Below are positions 1 through 11,039 of a DNA stretch of 64,000 bases, one piece after another; the first letter of the stretch is position 1; the number at the start of each line of letters is the position of its first letter. The stretch is taken from NCBI RefSeq assembly GCF_014356525.2, contig NC_052517.1, positions 7,581,601-7,645,600 on the forward strand, read 5' to 3'. A model generated the notes under the pieces. The model was not told the origin of the DNA and made no database searches. It worked only from the letters and a program-made list of their open reading frames with translations. The stretch is from Nilaparvata lugens (Eukaryota > Arthropoda > Insecta > Hemiptera > Delphacidae). A program made the position numbers and the translations under genes.

Positions 1-341
1 GAATCAATTTATTCTCTCCTACTCCTTCCATAATCCTGCTTTACCTTTGCATGTCAATTTCATCTCCTATTAGTGTCTATTCATTGTCAATTCTCATGAC
101 TATTCCTTCGTATCAGAGTACATATGATCTTTGTTGAATCCCTTTTCTCTGATACCTTTCATAATGGGTTTTTGAAAGGACCATTTTACGAATCTTTTTC
201 CCCCTAATGGATTGTCAAAAGGAAAGACATATGTCTAAAATTGGAGCTACTCATTGTTACTTCACTTGGCCATTCCTTCATCTCAAAATACAGGGGATAA
301 TCTTTGCCAATTTTTCTCCCCTGATTTATTCACTAGTGGAA
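1..341. other. Decayed direct repeat, no gene
   Basis: Pyrimidine-rich, with no convincing exon. Phrases such as GTCTATTCATTG, ATAATCTTTG and AATGGG..TTTGAAAGGA recur in the same order at 1622-1990, so this is a diverged copy of that segment. The two copies are separated by the inserted R repeat, a MITE and a retroelement tail. Confidence 0.45.
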
Positions 342-1195
342 TAGTTATTTGTGCAACTAGTGCGCAAAGTGACAGTTTGCTGCACCGAAAGAAACGTTTA
401 CGCCCGAGCCTAGGCGAGGGCGGAATGGTTTCTTGAGTGCAGCAGAGGAACTTTGCGCACATATTTCACATTAAGTTTTTCCTACAGTTACCATTGAATA
501 TGAAAAGTGGGTAATTATGGGTAAAATTGCCTGAAATCCATCAAATGTTTTTCTGTGTAATTTTATTATTGATAAAAACCTTAATCCTAAAATCCTAAAG
601 TCCTCGTTGTCCTTGGTTATAATATATAATGAATAATAATTAGCGCGTTGTGCTTGGTTGCACCTCTGCTCACTATAGCAGCCACAGCAGTCACTTTTAC
701 CAACTTCATTTGATTTTGCTGCACTGTTGCTCCATATAACCTACTAAGTATTTTGCGTTGCCATGTTGCAAATCTGGAGTGCAGAAAAATTTTTCCCGCA
801 CTAGAGCGGAAAAGTGATTCTTTGCGTTCTGTAATCAGTGCAGCAATGGCCACTTTTCAACGTAACTGTAGGAAAAAAATTTTTCATACAGATACCCTGA
901 AAAGTGACCATTTGTGCACTGATTGCAGGCTGCAAAGAATCACTTCTCCGCACTAGTGCGCAAAGTGAGTACTTTGCGTACTCCAGATTTGCAGCATGAC
1001 AACGCAAAATAGTTAGTAGGTTATATGGAGCACCAGTGCAGGAAAATCAAAATGAAGTTGGTAACAGTGACTGGGCTGCTATAGTGAGCAGAGGTGCAAC
1101 CAAGCACAACGCGCTAATTATTAAGTAGATATTATAACCAAGGACAACGACAGCACAGTGCCACCACAGCACACACCACACAGCTGCCCCCCGAG
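342..1195 (+). repeat. R-family foldback repeat, longest copy
   Basis: Begins TAGTTATTTGTGCAACTAG, as do copies at 14536, 16850, 18158 and 26180. The first ~100 bases (360-460) form a hairpin with arms GTGCGCAAAGT / ACTTTGCGCAC and a GC-rich core CGCCCGAGCC..GGCGAGGGCG. The second half (about 870-1190) is largely the reverse complement of the 640-850 region, so the whole copy can fold back. No coding capacity is seen. Probably a non-autonomous DNA transposon; superfamily not assigned. Confidence 0.75.
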
Positions 1196-1205
1196 GATAT
1201 TATAT

Positions 1206-1504
1206 TACTGGCCATCAGGCTCGCTTCGCTCGCCATATGCGTTTAGCCAGACGTTTGGTCTGGACCTCCGACTGGATCGTCCTAACATAATTATTATGAT
1301 AAAAATATGACATAACATTTCAAATTTGGTAGGTGTGTTCAGTAAGCACTTTAGAGGCGCAATAAGAACGGATTTGGAAAAATTTCCAAAGATACGCCCA
1401 AAATAGACCCTGATCTCATTTTTGGATGATCCAGTCGGGGATCCAGGGGGCAGAGCCCCCTGGCTAGACGGATATGGCGAGCGAAGCGAGCCTGACGGCT
1501 AGTT
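1206..1504. mobile_element. MITE with GAGCGAAGCGAG inverted ends
   Basis: The left end CATCAGGCTCGCTTCGCTCG is matched in reverse complement by CGAGCGAAGCGAGCCTGACG at the right end. Internal second-tier inverted pieces (GACTGGAT / ATCCAGTC region) are also present. About 300 bp, non-coding. Confidence 0.6.
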
Positions 1505-1571
1505 GTATATAAGTGTATAAGCCAGTATATATTGTAATCTACATAAATAAAGTACTCAATCAATCAATCAT
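1505..1571 (+). mobile_element. S-family retroelement 3' tail, fragment
   Basis: The last ~65 bases of the S element, ending in an AATC repeat. Same end as at 25192-25453, 29975-30270, 43303-43582 and 60690-60981, but heavily 5'-truncated. Confidence 0.7.
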
Positions 1572-1584
1572 CTCCTTTCAGAAT

Positions 1585-1588
<4 letters not shown>

Positions 1589-1621
<33 letters not shown>
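1589..1621. repeat. (CT)n microsatellite
   Basis: Uninterrupted CT dinucleotide run. Confidence 0.95.
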
Positions 1622-1623
<2 letters not shown>

Positions 1624-2057
1624 CATGCCAACTTAATCTCGTGTCTATTCATTGCCATTTCTCATGGCTATTTTTTCGTCTCAAAATACAGATAATCTTT
1701 GCTGAAACCTTTTTTCTCAATTTCTTTCCTAATGGGCATTTGAAAGGAAAGAGCATATATATGTATTTCTCTCTATCTTCCTTTCATATCAATCTTCATA
1801 TCCGTTTTTTACCAGAGGCTCATATTTAACATCTTTTATCGTTTCCTTTTGCCTTTGTACCTCATTCACTTGCTCTTCCGTCCCAACAATGATATTATTC
1901 GTTGAAACCCCTTTCCCTGATTTTTGGAGCAAACACATTTCTCTCTCTCTTCCTCTCATGCCAATCTTCATATCCGTTTCTTACCAAGCGCCCTTTTAAA
2001 ATATATTTCAACCATTCCTTGTTCCTTTGTACCCTATTCTTCTTTCCATTCACTTAC
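1622..2057. other. Decayed direct repeat, no gene
   Basis: Pyrimidine-rich. Two diverged units (about 1625-1770 and 1780-1990) resemble each other and 40-330 (shared GTCTATTCATTG, CCTTTCATATC/CATGCCAATCTTCATAT phrases). No exon signal. Confidence 0.4.
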
Positions 2058-2063
2058 ATCTAT

Positions 2064-3092
2064 GATGAGGTCCACGTTATAATGGCAATGGAGAAAGATA
2101 GGAGAAGCACGTTGCCGACCCTCTGTCTTGTCAATGCCTCCTACAGACGGTAGCTGATAAAGGTTTATTGATGTGATTGACCGAGCGAAGTGAGATCTAA
2201 AATTCAAGTCGACGGTTTGGCATTTCTTTTATTGTTTGAATGTTTTTATGTTGCACTTTACGGCGAAACGCGGTAATAGATTTTCATGAAATTTGACAGG
2301 TATGTTCCTTTTTAAATTGCGCGTCGACGTATATACAAGGTTTTTGGAAATTTTGCATTTCACGGATAATATAAAAGTTAAAGGACCTCCTTCATACGCT
2401 AATATTAGAGTAAAAGTCAGACTATAGAATTATTCATCATAAATCAGCTGTCTAGTGAACTATAATACTACCCGTTCAAAAACATCAAACATCATTAAAA
2501 TGTATCTTTCCATCAACGTTGTTAGACAGTTGCAGCCAGACCTGATAACAGCGCTCACACTCACATTCCGGGACGACACGTCACGGTACGATAGGACAGA
2601 AAGCTATATGTTTATTTAGGATTTTCTCTAGACATTTCAAATTGATAAATTATTCTTTAATTTTTGAGAGAACATAACATAACAGCAGGTCAATGTAACT
2701 TACTGAGCGCGAGGTCTACTGTTCACAGAACTACTAGTATTAACTATGTTCTATCTCGTTTGAAAAAATCAATTACATTTTATTAAGCAATAAATTATAT
2801 TTTTCAATAATTCAATTATGTGAATTTTCATAATTAAGATAAAATATTTTGTTATCTAATTATTAATTCTACATTGTTGAAAGACGATCTGGCAACAGAG
2901 CACAGCGAGAAAGAGATAGAGCTATCCGCTTTGTTGAATGATGGCAGTATCATTGCTAATCAAACACTGCCATTATAAAGTGGACCTTACTCCATAAGCT
3001 ATTTTCTATCGAAGGCAGTGACAAGGCAGAGAATCGGCAATGTTGTTCTTCTATCTTTCTCCACTGTCATCATAACGTGGACCTCATCACAG
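2064..3092. mobile_element. M-family MITE copy interrupted by a Helitron-like element
   Basis: Starts with GAGGTCCACGTTATAATGG. Resumes after the G element (2177-2737) and reaches a right end near 2990, followed by a second partial M right end (about 3010-3092, CATAACGTGGACCTC). The family is a non-coding MITE with ~28-bp terminal inverted repeats; an intact copy is at 58162-58679. Confidence 0.7.
2177..2737 (+). mobile_element. G-family Helitron-like element, copy 1
   Basis: Begins TTGACCGAGCGAAGTGAG and ends GAACTACTAG. Inserted inside an M element between A (2176) and T (2738): removing it restores the normal M sequence GATGTGATATTAAC with no target duplication. A|T insertion, a CTAG terminus and no TSD are Helitron hallmarks. 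Short inverted motifs (GACC..GGTC) lie near the 5' end. Non-autonomous; 180 bp shorter than copy 2 because of an internal deletion. Confidence 0.6.
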
Positions 3093-3170
3093 CTTATCTC
3101 ACCTTGCTTCCAAACGGAGAGAAATATTCCACAAACGAAAGCTCTTCATTTATGACCAGCAAGTGGAATA

Positions 3171-3436
3171 CATGTTATTGAATTTCTAGGTGGATTCCGA
3201 ACCTCTACAAGACATTTACAATGAACCGTATATAAAAACTCTCAAAGGGAACTAATGTATATGTTATTGACATTCTAGGTGGTTTCCGAACTTCTACAAG
3301 ACGATTACAATGAAGTATATAGCAAAACTCTTAAAGGGAACTAATGTACATGTTATTGACATTCTAGGTGGATTCCGAACCTCTACAAGACAGTTACAAT
3401 GAACCATATAGCAGAACTCTTAAAGGGGAACTACTG
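3171..3436. repeat. 89-bp tandem repeat, three copies
   Basis: Three units start at 3171, 3260 and 3349 (ATGTTATTGA..TTCTAGGTGG..TCCGAACCTCTACAAGAC). Spacing is exactly 89 bp, with point differences between units. Non-coding. Confidence 0.9.
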
Positions 3437-3559
3437 TAACAATGTGGCAACATCGCATGTACTGGTCAGTGTATGGTAATGACCACTGATGGAGGGTTCC
3501 CCTTTAAAGAAATGAACGAACAATCTTGACCTCATTGTAAAGAGAACAAGGGTTTGCGA

Positions 3560-3566
3560 GAGGGAA

Positions 3567-3665
<99 letters not shown>

Positions 3666-4050
3666 TAGAGAGAGTGTGAGAAAGGAGGGAAGGAGAAGGA
3701 GTAGGAGAATGTGGTGATAATGGGAGTAATGGATGAGGAGGAGAAGGTGGGGGAGGTGGAGGAGGAGGAGTATGAGGAGGAGAGGGAGGAGGAGGAGAAT
3801 GAGGAGAAGAATGAGGTGGAGGAGAATGAGGAGGAAAAGAATGAGGAGGAGGAGGAGGAGGACATTGAAGAAGAGTTGTAGGAGGATTTGAAGAAGGAGA
3901 TGGAGTAGATAGAGGAGTAAGTGATGAAAAAGGAGGAACAGAAGAAGGTGGAGGTGGTGGAGCAGAGAGAGGTGGAGGAGGAGGAGGAGGAGGAGGAGGA
4001 GGAGGAGGAGGAGATGGAGGAGTAGGAGAAGGAGGAGGAGGAGGAACGAT
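3560..4050. repeat. Purine-rich microsatellite: (GA)n then (GGA)n
   Basis: An almost pure GA run at about 3573-3661 is followed by about 390 bases of imperfect GGA/GAA triplets. Open frames here on the minus strand (poly-Ser, poly-Leu) are repeat artefacts. A long polypurine strand of this type can form triplex DNA in vitro. Confidence 0.9.
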
Positions 4051-4659
4051 AAGATAAGAGGGAAAATCACGCCAAGGACTCAGACCCTTCTGTAGACATG
4101 CTATCTGAAAACCGTCCCCATGTTTTACAAATTTTCAGTTGTTATTCATTCTCTCTCCTCTCTCTCTCCCACATTCATTTTTTGTCCCTTCCCCCTCCCT
4201 TCAACAATATTTTTAACTCTCAATTCCATTATTTATTTTCACAAAATCATGAACAAGCATCACTTGTGTGTGATCAGTCAATTTGTAAATGAAAAAGAAT
4301 TGAATTCCTAAAGATTTAAGTTTCCTCAAAAACAATATTTTCAGTAGTGAGTTTCAATATTTATGATTTGATCAATCCTGGAAGAAAAATAATTAGAATT
4401 TGAAGCTGAAAATTTAGAACTATTAGTCTAGAAAAATGTGAACCTTTAAAAGAATCGTATTTGAAGGTTTCAAAGAACCAAATTTGAGATTTTTCAAGGA
4501 CGAAATAATGGGGAAATTCCTTATCTTATATTAGATAATTAAATCAATATTAGTAGTTCAAAATTTGTGATCCTATCAACCTTGAAAATTATAAATCTTA
4601 AATTAAAAATTTAGTTTCAGTTGTTCAATGTTGCACACTGACCTGGAAAATTTTAAAGC
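4051..4659. other. Unassigned intronic sequence
   Basis: AT-rich, with no recognisable exon, repeat boundary or RNA gene. Confidence 0.4.
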
Positions 4660-4931
4660 CAGTTTCCGAGCTCGGGATTTAGCCAAGTTCTAGTCTTTAA
4701 ACAGCTGGAGTCTGTTTAAATTAAATTCCGGAAAAACTAAAAAGTTGAACACAAAATGAAATAAAGAAAGGATAGTGTAATGTTTCAGCTATTTTGAATT
4801 ATCTAGGAATGTTTTATTTCGTTAAGGAAAAACGTTTCCAATTATAGAAATGGGAGAATAAAGATTATCATAAAAACTACGACTACGCCCCTTTTAGGGA
4901 AGCAAATTTTCTAACTCCAGCTATTAAAAGG

Positions 4932-5818
4932 CTACACCTTTTCCAATTGTATTTGAGGAAGTATAAAGTTAATTTGAGAAAGTATCAATTGTGTTTGAGA
5001 ATAGTCACTTGTAATTGAGAGAATGTCAGATGTAGATGAGAATAGTCAATTGTATTTGGGAAGTCATCACATGTAATTGAGAATAATAAAATTGTATTTG
5101 AGAAATCGTCAAATGTAAATGAGAAGATATAAATTGAAAATGAGAAAATTTTCCGATTGAAATGTCGTGACTCTTCTGTAGCCTACAGTACAGGTTTGAT
5201 TTGAGCAGGAAAGGATACTGTACTACCAGAGACAAGAAATATATATATGCTTATCCTTAAATAAAGAAATATATATATGCTTATGCATATCCTTTATCTA
5301 TGGTACTACGTACACAGTATTCCAATACTTACTACAATCACTTCCAATGTTTGTCTCCAAACATTTTGTGAAATATTGCACTTGATGAAGATCAAATTTT
5401 CTATGTTCACGGCGCTATTGAACTTTATCATCAATAAATTGAATCTCTTGATCAAACAACTCGACAATTATTCAATGGATTTTGAGGCTTGAACATTTTT
5501 TTTTCAAAAACTAAACGTTTTATTGGAGTATTAAATAAATTATTATATATCATTTTATATGAGTACAGTTACGGAAAATAAAAGTACTGGTTTTTAAAAA
5601 CATTTCCCAATTAGAACTGACAACTTCTCGATTTCAAATCGTATGTTCTCAAATTGAAATGATACTTCCTCAAAAAAAATTCACTATTCTCAATTACAAG
5701 TGATGACTTCTCGAATACAATTGACTATTCTAATTTACATCTGACGTTTTCTCAAATACAAATGACTATTCTCAATTACAATTGATACTTTCTCAAATAC
5801 AGTTGGAAAAGGTGTAGA
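4932..5818. repeat. Foldback nested in the P element
   Basis: Starts CTACACCTTTTCCAA and ends TTGGAAAAGGTGTAG. The arms (about 4932-5115 and 5640-5818) are built from short degenerate units such as CAATTGTATTTGAGAA and AATTACAAGTGATGACTTC in opposite orientation, so the arms are themselves internally repetitive. The middle (5120-5620) shows nothing recognisable. Confidence 0.65.
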
Positions 5819-5861
5819 ACTTAGCTGAATCCCGAGCTCGGAAACCAATGTCTATGAAAAC

Positions 5862-6406
5862 CAAGGTCAAGACACCCGTGTTCCTTATGGAGCGGCCATT
5901 TTGTGTCTATTTCATGGCGGTACATTTGAAATTCAATCTAATTCAATTCGCTCGTAACAAAATCATACATTATGCATTTTGAAACAATATTCCAGCTCAG
6001 ATAATATACGAATTCAGGTTTTCAATCTTTTAATAACGAATTTTCAATAATAAATGCTTCAATTATTCATTTATTTATTATGAAAAATTGTTCTCATTCT
6101 TTTAACCTGAAGATTCATAAGGCATTGGGACAAGACAGAAATATGTGAGACCGACTTTAAAAAGAGTTTAAAGTTCCTGATCAATTAAAACTGAAAATCA
6201 CCAATTTATTTTCCAGTATTCCACTGAATACTTTAATTCTGTAGGAAGAATTATTTTTACAATTTCAGTTACTATTAACACATCATGTTATGTTCATTCT
6301 ACAATGATAACAGCCAAAAATAAATTTGAAAATTGGTGAAGTAGATCACTACCTCCGTAATCAAAGCCTTAGTGTGTCATGACCTGTATTATTTTTATAG
6401 ACCTTG
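5862..6406. mobile_element. Q-family hAT-like element, diverged copy
   Basis: The left end CAAGGTC..GACAC and right end GTGTGTCATGACCTGT..ATAGACCTTG match the Q element at 7251-8684. Shared internal text includes TTTATGGCGGTACATTTGAAA-like and GGGACAAGACAGAAATATG. Lacks the C-element insertion of the other copy. A solo end of the CACTACCTCCGTAA foldback family lies near 6350. Confidence 0.55.
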
Positions 6407-6517
6407 TGGGAAACCGGCCCTAAATCTAAAACGAGAAATGTCAAACGACAATAATCATAACTATGACAAGAGATTTACAAAAATTTGATTATTCATAATT
6501 TTTGATCGGACACTGAC

Positions 6518-6745
6518 CTTGAAAGTCTTATAGGAAGACACGACATAATTTCCTCCGTCATCAAGCTCTTCTAAGGCATTAATCCTGGTCCCATCCATGG
6601 TGAAAATAAACCTCGCTCCGCGCGGCAAGTCCATCCTCAAGGATAACTTGTCCTGAAGGGCCTCCATACTCCTCACGTCCCGACCCGGCTTGAAACGAAA
6701 CTCGACTCCCGGGAAATAGGGGTCGCCATTTTTGTAGAATGTCAC
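6518..6745 (-). CDS. Doublecortin (DCX) domain exon of a microtubule-associated protein
   Basis: An internal exon of 228 bp (76 codons) encoding nearly a whole DCX domain. It begins [11 protein letters not shown], continues [19 protein letters not shown] and [12 protein letters not shown], and ends [14 protein letters not shown] domains have a ubiquitin-like fold that binds between protofilaments on the microtubule wall. The acceptor (CTTTCTCTCCAG) and donor (AAG|GTCAGT) are strong and both phase 0. A good branch-point candidate (TATTAAT) lies about 35 bases upstream. The exon before it ends KARK or KAKN, which completes the usual (K/R)A(K/R)xVxFYxNGD entry of the family. The one-DCX-domain layout and sequence style resemble insect DCX-EMAP (EML-like) proteins, but DCLK- or DCDC2-like proteins cannot be excluded because flanking exons lie outside the window. 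Transposon nests begin within ~100 bp on both sides. Confidence 0.88.
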
Positions 6746-6880
6746 CTGGAGAGAAAGAGGAAACAAAGGATTAATACTCTTTCTGTCATAGTCATTCAAT
6801 CTCAGCTATTTTCCATGCATGAAATCAAGCCGGTAAACAGCTGTTTGCAGAACAAATAAACATATGATTCTCATTACAGC

Positions 6881-7146
6881 CTTAGACCAGTTATAGAATA
6901 GACACGTCCTTAGACCAGTTATAGAATAGACACGCTGGGAAGTCTAGCCTCTGAAGCCAACATCTACTGCCATATCTCCATATCGTGACATCAACATTGG
7001 ATAGAAAACTTTCCTGCAGAGTTTGTTTACATTGTTTTCTATCCGATGCTGACGTCACGATATGGTGATATGGCAGTAGATGTTGGCTTCATCGACTTTC
7101 AGTATGAATATACAATGGGCCGTGTCTATTCTATAACTGGTCTAAG
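6881..7146. mobile_element. Foldback MITE with 8-bp target duplication
   Basis: Ends CTTAGACCAGTTATAGAATA and its complement. Long arms (GAAGCCAACATCTACTGCC.. / ..GGCAGTAGATGTTGGCTTC) fold almost completely. Flanked by ATTACAGC and ATTACAAC; the empty site in other F copies reads ATTACAGC once. The left 27-28 bases are present twice in tandem. An 8-bp duplication fits the hAT group. Confidence 0.75.
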
Positions 7147-7696
7147 ATTACAACATACTGTACTGTAATGAAACCATTAATATGTTTTCTTTACAGTCGA
7201 GTATGTTTCCTAGTTCCGAAATTGTAGTTTGAAGCGAAACTGCTTCAGAACAAGGTCTATAAAATACAGGTCATGACACTATTGTTGTGAGCAGCCATTT
7301 TATGGGGACTTTATGGCGGTACATTTGAAAATCCAATCCAATTCAATTTGCTCGTAACAAAATTATTCATTTTAAAAACAATATTCTAGTTCAGATGATA
7401 TGTGAATTTAGGTTTTCAATTTTTTAATTATGAAATTTCAATAATAAATGCTTTAATTATTCATTTATTTATTATTAAAAACTGTTCTTATTCTTGAAAA
7501 TCAAAGATTATGATTCAAAAGGCATTGGGACAAGACAGAAATATGCGAGGCCAATTCCAAAAAGATTTTTAAGTTCCCGATCAATTGAATCTAAATATCA
7601 ACAACTCAGTTCCTAGTTAGAATCTAATTTATTATTATTCTGTCGGAACAATTTATTTCACAATTCAAAGCCAAGCAATATCCCTTGAACAATATT

Positions 7697-8315
7697 AAAA
7701 AATCTGGTGTGGCGCACTCACACAACTTTCCTTGCCGTTATGAAAATTGATCACCTGACGCTAGTGTTCCCGCGTATCTCAAAGCTACTATTCAAAGATT
7801 TTAGTCAGCTGGTGACAGTTTAATAGAATCAAAATTAATTTACAATTGAATAATCATATTTTCTCGAATTTAAAGCTTATTTTCAATTTTAGGTGAAATA
7901 GTTACTAAACATTGAGATTTTCATGATCAATATTTTCCACTCGAAAGTTTTTGTTTAAATTGTATCTGGAGCCTTATAATTGAGAATCTAAAATAGAACT
8001 TTGCATTGATGGGGCGAAGCTCCTGAAATTTTTACAGATATGGGACTTGTGGCAGTTGATAGTGCTTATCGATGACTATTTTAGGTATGAATTTGATCAA
8101 AATCTTTGGAGCCGTTTCCGGGATAATCACGAAAAACCCTGTTTTTGACAACATTTTCGCCATTTTAGCCGCCATTTTTAATTGCATTTGATCGAAATTG
8201 TTCGTGTCGGATCCTTATAGTGGAAGGACCTCAAGTTCCAAATTTCAAGTCATTCCGTTAATTGGGAGATGAGATATCATGTACACAGACGCACATACAC
8301 TCATACACACACACA

Positions 8316-8358
<43 letters not shown>

Positions 8359-8374
8359 ACACACACACACACAC

Positions 8375-8411
<37 letters not shown>

Positions 8412-8572
8412 CACACACACACACACACACACACATACAGATCAATACCCAAAAACCACTTTTTTGGACTCAGGGACCTTGAAACGTATAGAAATTTAGA
8501 AATTGGGGTACCTTAATTTTCTTCGGAAAGCAATACTTTCCTTACCTATGGTAATAGGGCAAGCAAAGTAAA
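7697..8572 (+). mobile_element. C-family element with CA microsatellite, copy 1
   Basis: Starts AAATCTGGTGTGG..CACTCACACAACTTTCC and ends CCTTACCTATGGTAATAGGGC. Same ends at 28672-29556 (plus) and 38081-38986 (minus). The ACTTTCCTTGC / GCAAGGAAAGT termini are inverted. A CA microsatellite lies at the same internal position in each copy, so the repeat travels with the element. Confidence 0.75.
8290..8436. repeat. (CA)n microsatellite
   Basis: About 145 bases of CA repeats broken by CACCAC and AACA interruptions, inside the C element. Confidence 0.95.
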
Positions 8573-8985
8573 AATAACACAACATGTTGTTCAATCCATA
8601 ATGATAAATTTGAAAATTGGTGAACTAGGACCCCATAAAATGGCTGCTCACAACAATAGTGTCATGACCTGTATATAGACCTTGCTTCAAAAAACCACCT
8701 TCAGTTTTGTCAACTTCCACAAAACTCCTGATTCGGAATTTGTAAACTAGGTTATGCTTATAGAATGCATGCAGTAACTTCAGCACAAGTCGGTAATATT
8801 TTCTATTTCTCAATTGTCCTTCCTTAGATTATTATGACAAAAAATAGTGTACGTTACTTGGACGTGAATATCTTTCCCAGTGCTTGAATGAAATTCTAGT
8901 CTCGGCTAACGCTTCGACTAGAAACATTATTCTCCCCTGCAAAAGGCTCCTTCCCGTCCTTTGATACAACTATTACGTCCATTTG

Positions 8986-10029
8986 ATACTATTATTCAGG
9001 TAGTCTCTTTCTCTTTAGGTCTACGTTCGAATATAAATAGAAATATAAATCTGAGTACCCTTTTATAATTATTTTGTCACGACATGTTTCTGTAAAACAT
9101 GTTGGAATAAAAGCACCCAATCATCAAAAGGTATTTGAATTATAAAAACTCAAAAAGTTTCTGCAGTAGATTACCTGAGACTGAGGCGGACATATAAGTT
9201 GAACTGCATCATCTGAGCTTGTTGGTGAATAATCCAGGGTTATTAACATTTCGAATTTCCTAAATCACTAAAACCTCTCGGAAAATATCATTTTGGAAGC
9301 ACATATTTCTTTATCTGTATATGAGGTCCACATTACACAATTTCAGTCACTACTAGGAACTATTAAAGGATGAACGGTTGCCTTTGTTATCAAATTCTAT
9401 CTATTCCATCATGTAATATTAATGTATATATATTCCATGGATGTGTTTCACTATTTTTCAGGACTACTTCTGATAACACAAATATAAAAAGTCAAAAAAT
9501 GAAATTGTTTCATGAAGAATTCATGAATTCCATCAAAACTTTCAATTTCCCAATTTGAACTAAAATAATTTGAAGGAAGTCTAGATAATTCACTAAAAAA
9601 ATAACAAATTTTCAAAAAGAAAAGTTTTTGGACAAAATAGAGTACCTAAAATACGTGGATATCTCACAGAAACTTCAAAAATTGTTCTCCAATCATCAAA
9701 TAATAAACCATAGCAGCTTGACATTTGAAAAATAGTTAGTTTTGGAGTAATATTATATAACTGGCTCGTCACATTTGTTAAAAAGAAAATATTCGTTCCA
9801 GCCAACAACTATCACTTCAGCCTATCAGCCAATCAGTTTCAGCCTATCACTTCAGCCAACAACCGGGATTTTGTGAACGTTTTATATCACTTAACCTAAT
9901 AACTTATCATGTTAACCAAAGAATTCGAAAATAGGCCTAATACTGAGTTCTAAACGAGTGTACACTGAATCAAATGGAAGTTCTAAACTATTACTCTATT
10001 CCTAACAGATTTGTAACAGACTAATGCTT
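8986..10029. other. Unassigned AT-rich intronic sequence
   Basis: No supported exon or RNA gene. A short local duplication of TCACTTCAGCC(T/A)A is seen near 9810-9860. Nothing else recognisable. Confidence 0.4.
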
Positions 10030-10810
10030 TATCTCGAGCTAACACCATAACTGTTCCCAAGTAACTGATATCGCTAAAACATCCCAATCACGACAATGAA
10101 ACATCCCCACCACAGTACTCTGTTTAGCAGACTGCCACTACAAAGATCTCGTACTGTTTTTAGTCAGATAACAACACTCCAATGAACTTGTACTGTTTTT
10201 AGTCAGGTAACACTCCAATGAACTTGTACTGTTTTTAGTAAGCTTCCTTTTCAACTGATGTTTTATCACTAAAACTGTTCCTTAGTAACTGATACCGGTA
10301 TAAACTCCTAAACACGACAATGAAACCCCCATCACAGTACTCTGTTTATCAGACTGCACTTTGAATGAACTTGTACTGCTCTTAGCCAGCTACATCTTCA
10401 ATGAACTTGTACTATTTTCAGCAAGTCACCTTTTCAAGTGATGTTTTATCACGAACTATCTATCACTAAAACTGTTCCTAAGTAACACTGATAACGTCCT
10501 CACCACAATACTGTTTTTAGCAAACTGATCCTTCAAAGAACTTGTACTGATTCTAGTAACACTCCAGCAAATTTGTTCTGTTTTCAGCCAGCCACCTATT
10601 CAACTAATGTTTCATCACTAACTATTCCTAAGTAACTCATACCGGTATAACCTCCCAAACACGACACTGAAACATCCCCACCACAGTACTCTTTTTATCA
10701 GACTGCCCTTCGAATGAACTTGTACTGCTTTTAGCCGGCTACATCTTCAATGAACTTGTACTGTTTTTAGCCAGCTACCCCTTCATTCAAGGAGATGAAT
10801 TGGCTATTTT
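10030..10810. repeat. Degenerate tandem repeat, GAACTTGTACTG units
   Basis: At least nine copies of (AAT)GAACTTGTACTGTTTTTAG occur at irregular ~40-60 bp spacing. They sit within a higher-order unit that repeats CACGACAATGAAAC, CCACCACAGTACTCTGTTT and AAAACTGTTCCTAAGTAACTGAT about every 200-250 bases. Non-coding, old satellite-like array. Confidence 0.7.
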
Positions 10811-11039
10811 CGTACAAAACTGTTTGTAAAAACAGTTAAACTAGAGGATAGATCGGAGGTTAAACGTTATCTATAAACACAGATTCACTGAGCACTGTTT
10901 GCGTTTCCTGTGGAAGCTACTTGTTCAAATGATGCAGACAGTTTAAAGTAGTGATGGTGACGATAATTTGAGGTTATGTAAGTAAGTCAAGGTGATGAAG
11001 GTGTGAATGCTAGGGCAGTCTGTTGGGCAGTGGTAAGAC

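Larger units (their letters stand above)
4660..6421. mobile_element. P-family (PIF/Harbinger-like) MITE containing two nested elements
   Basis: The left end matches TTTCCGAGCTCGGGATTTAG and the right end (near 6410-6421) is its complement AAACCGGCCCTA. TAA borders each side, consistent with the 3-bp duplications of PIF/Harbinger. The right arm is split by a foldback (4932-5818) and then by a Q element (5862-6406). An uninterrupted copy is at 56621-57014. Confidence 0.6.
7251..8684. mobile_element. Q-family hAT-like element with nested C element
   Basis: Terminal inverted repeats of about 55 bp start CAAGGTCTATA and include CAGGTCATGACACTATTG. Flanks CTTCAGAA and CTTCAAAA are an 8-bp target duplication with one change. 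No transposase ORF; most of its length is the inserted C element. Confidence 0.7.
6783..8985. mobile_element. F-family half-element with nested MITE, Q and C elements
   Basis: Segments 6783-6880, 7147-7250 and 8685-8985 read as one continuous F right arm when the insertions are removed (compare 35750-36246). It ends with the F hairpin motif (TCTAGTCTCGGCTAACGCTTCGAC at about 8898) and GCAAAAGGCTCC. It starts only ~37 bp upstream of the DCX exon acceptor. Confidence 0.75.

Noticed and set aside
617..1007. Open frames MAIAALITERKESLF.. and MRCHVANLECRK.. found several times
   Set aside because: They are frames through the R repeat; both strands are open because the element folds back, and copies differ by frame-breaking changes.
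3431..4070. Long Ser- and Leu-rich minus-strand frames
   Set aside because: Frames of the (GA)n/(GGA)n tract.
8245..8516. Cys-Val and Thr-His repeat 'proteins' on both strands
   Set aside because: (CA)n microsatellite read in different frames.
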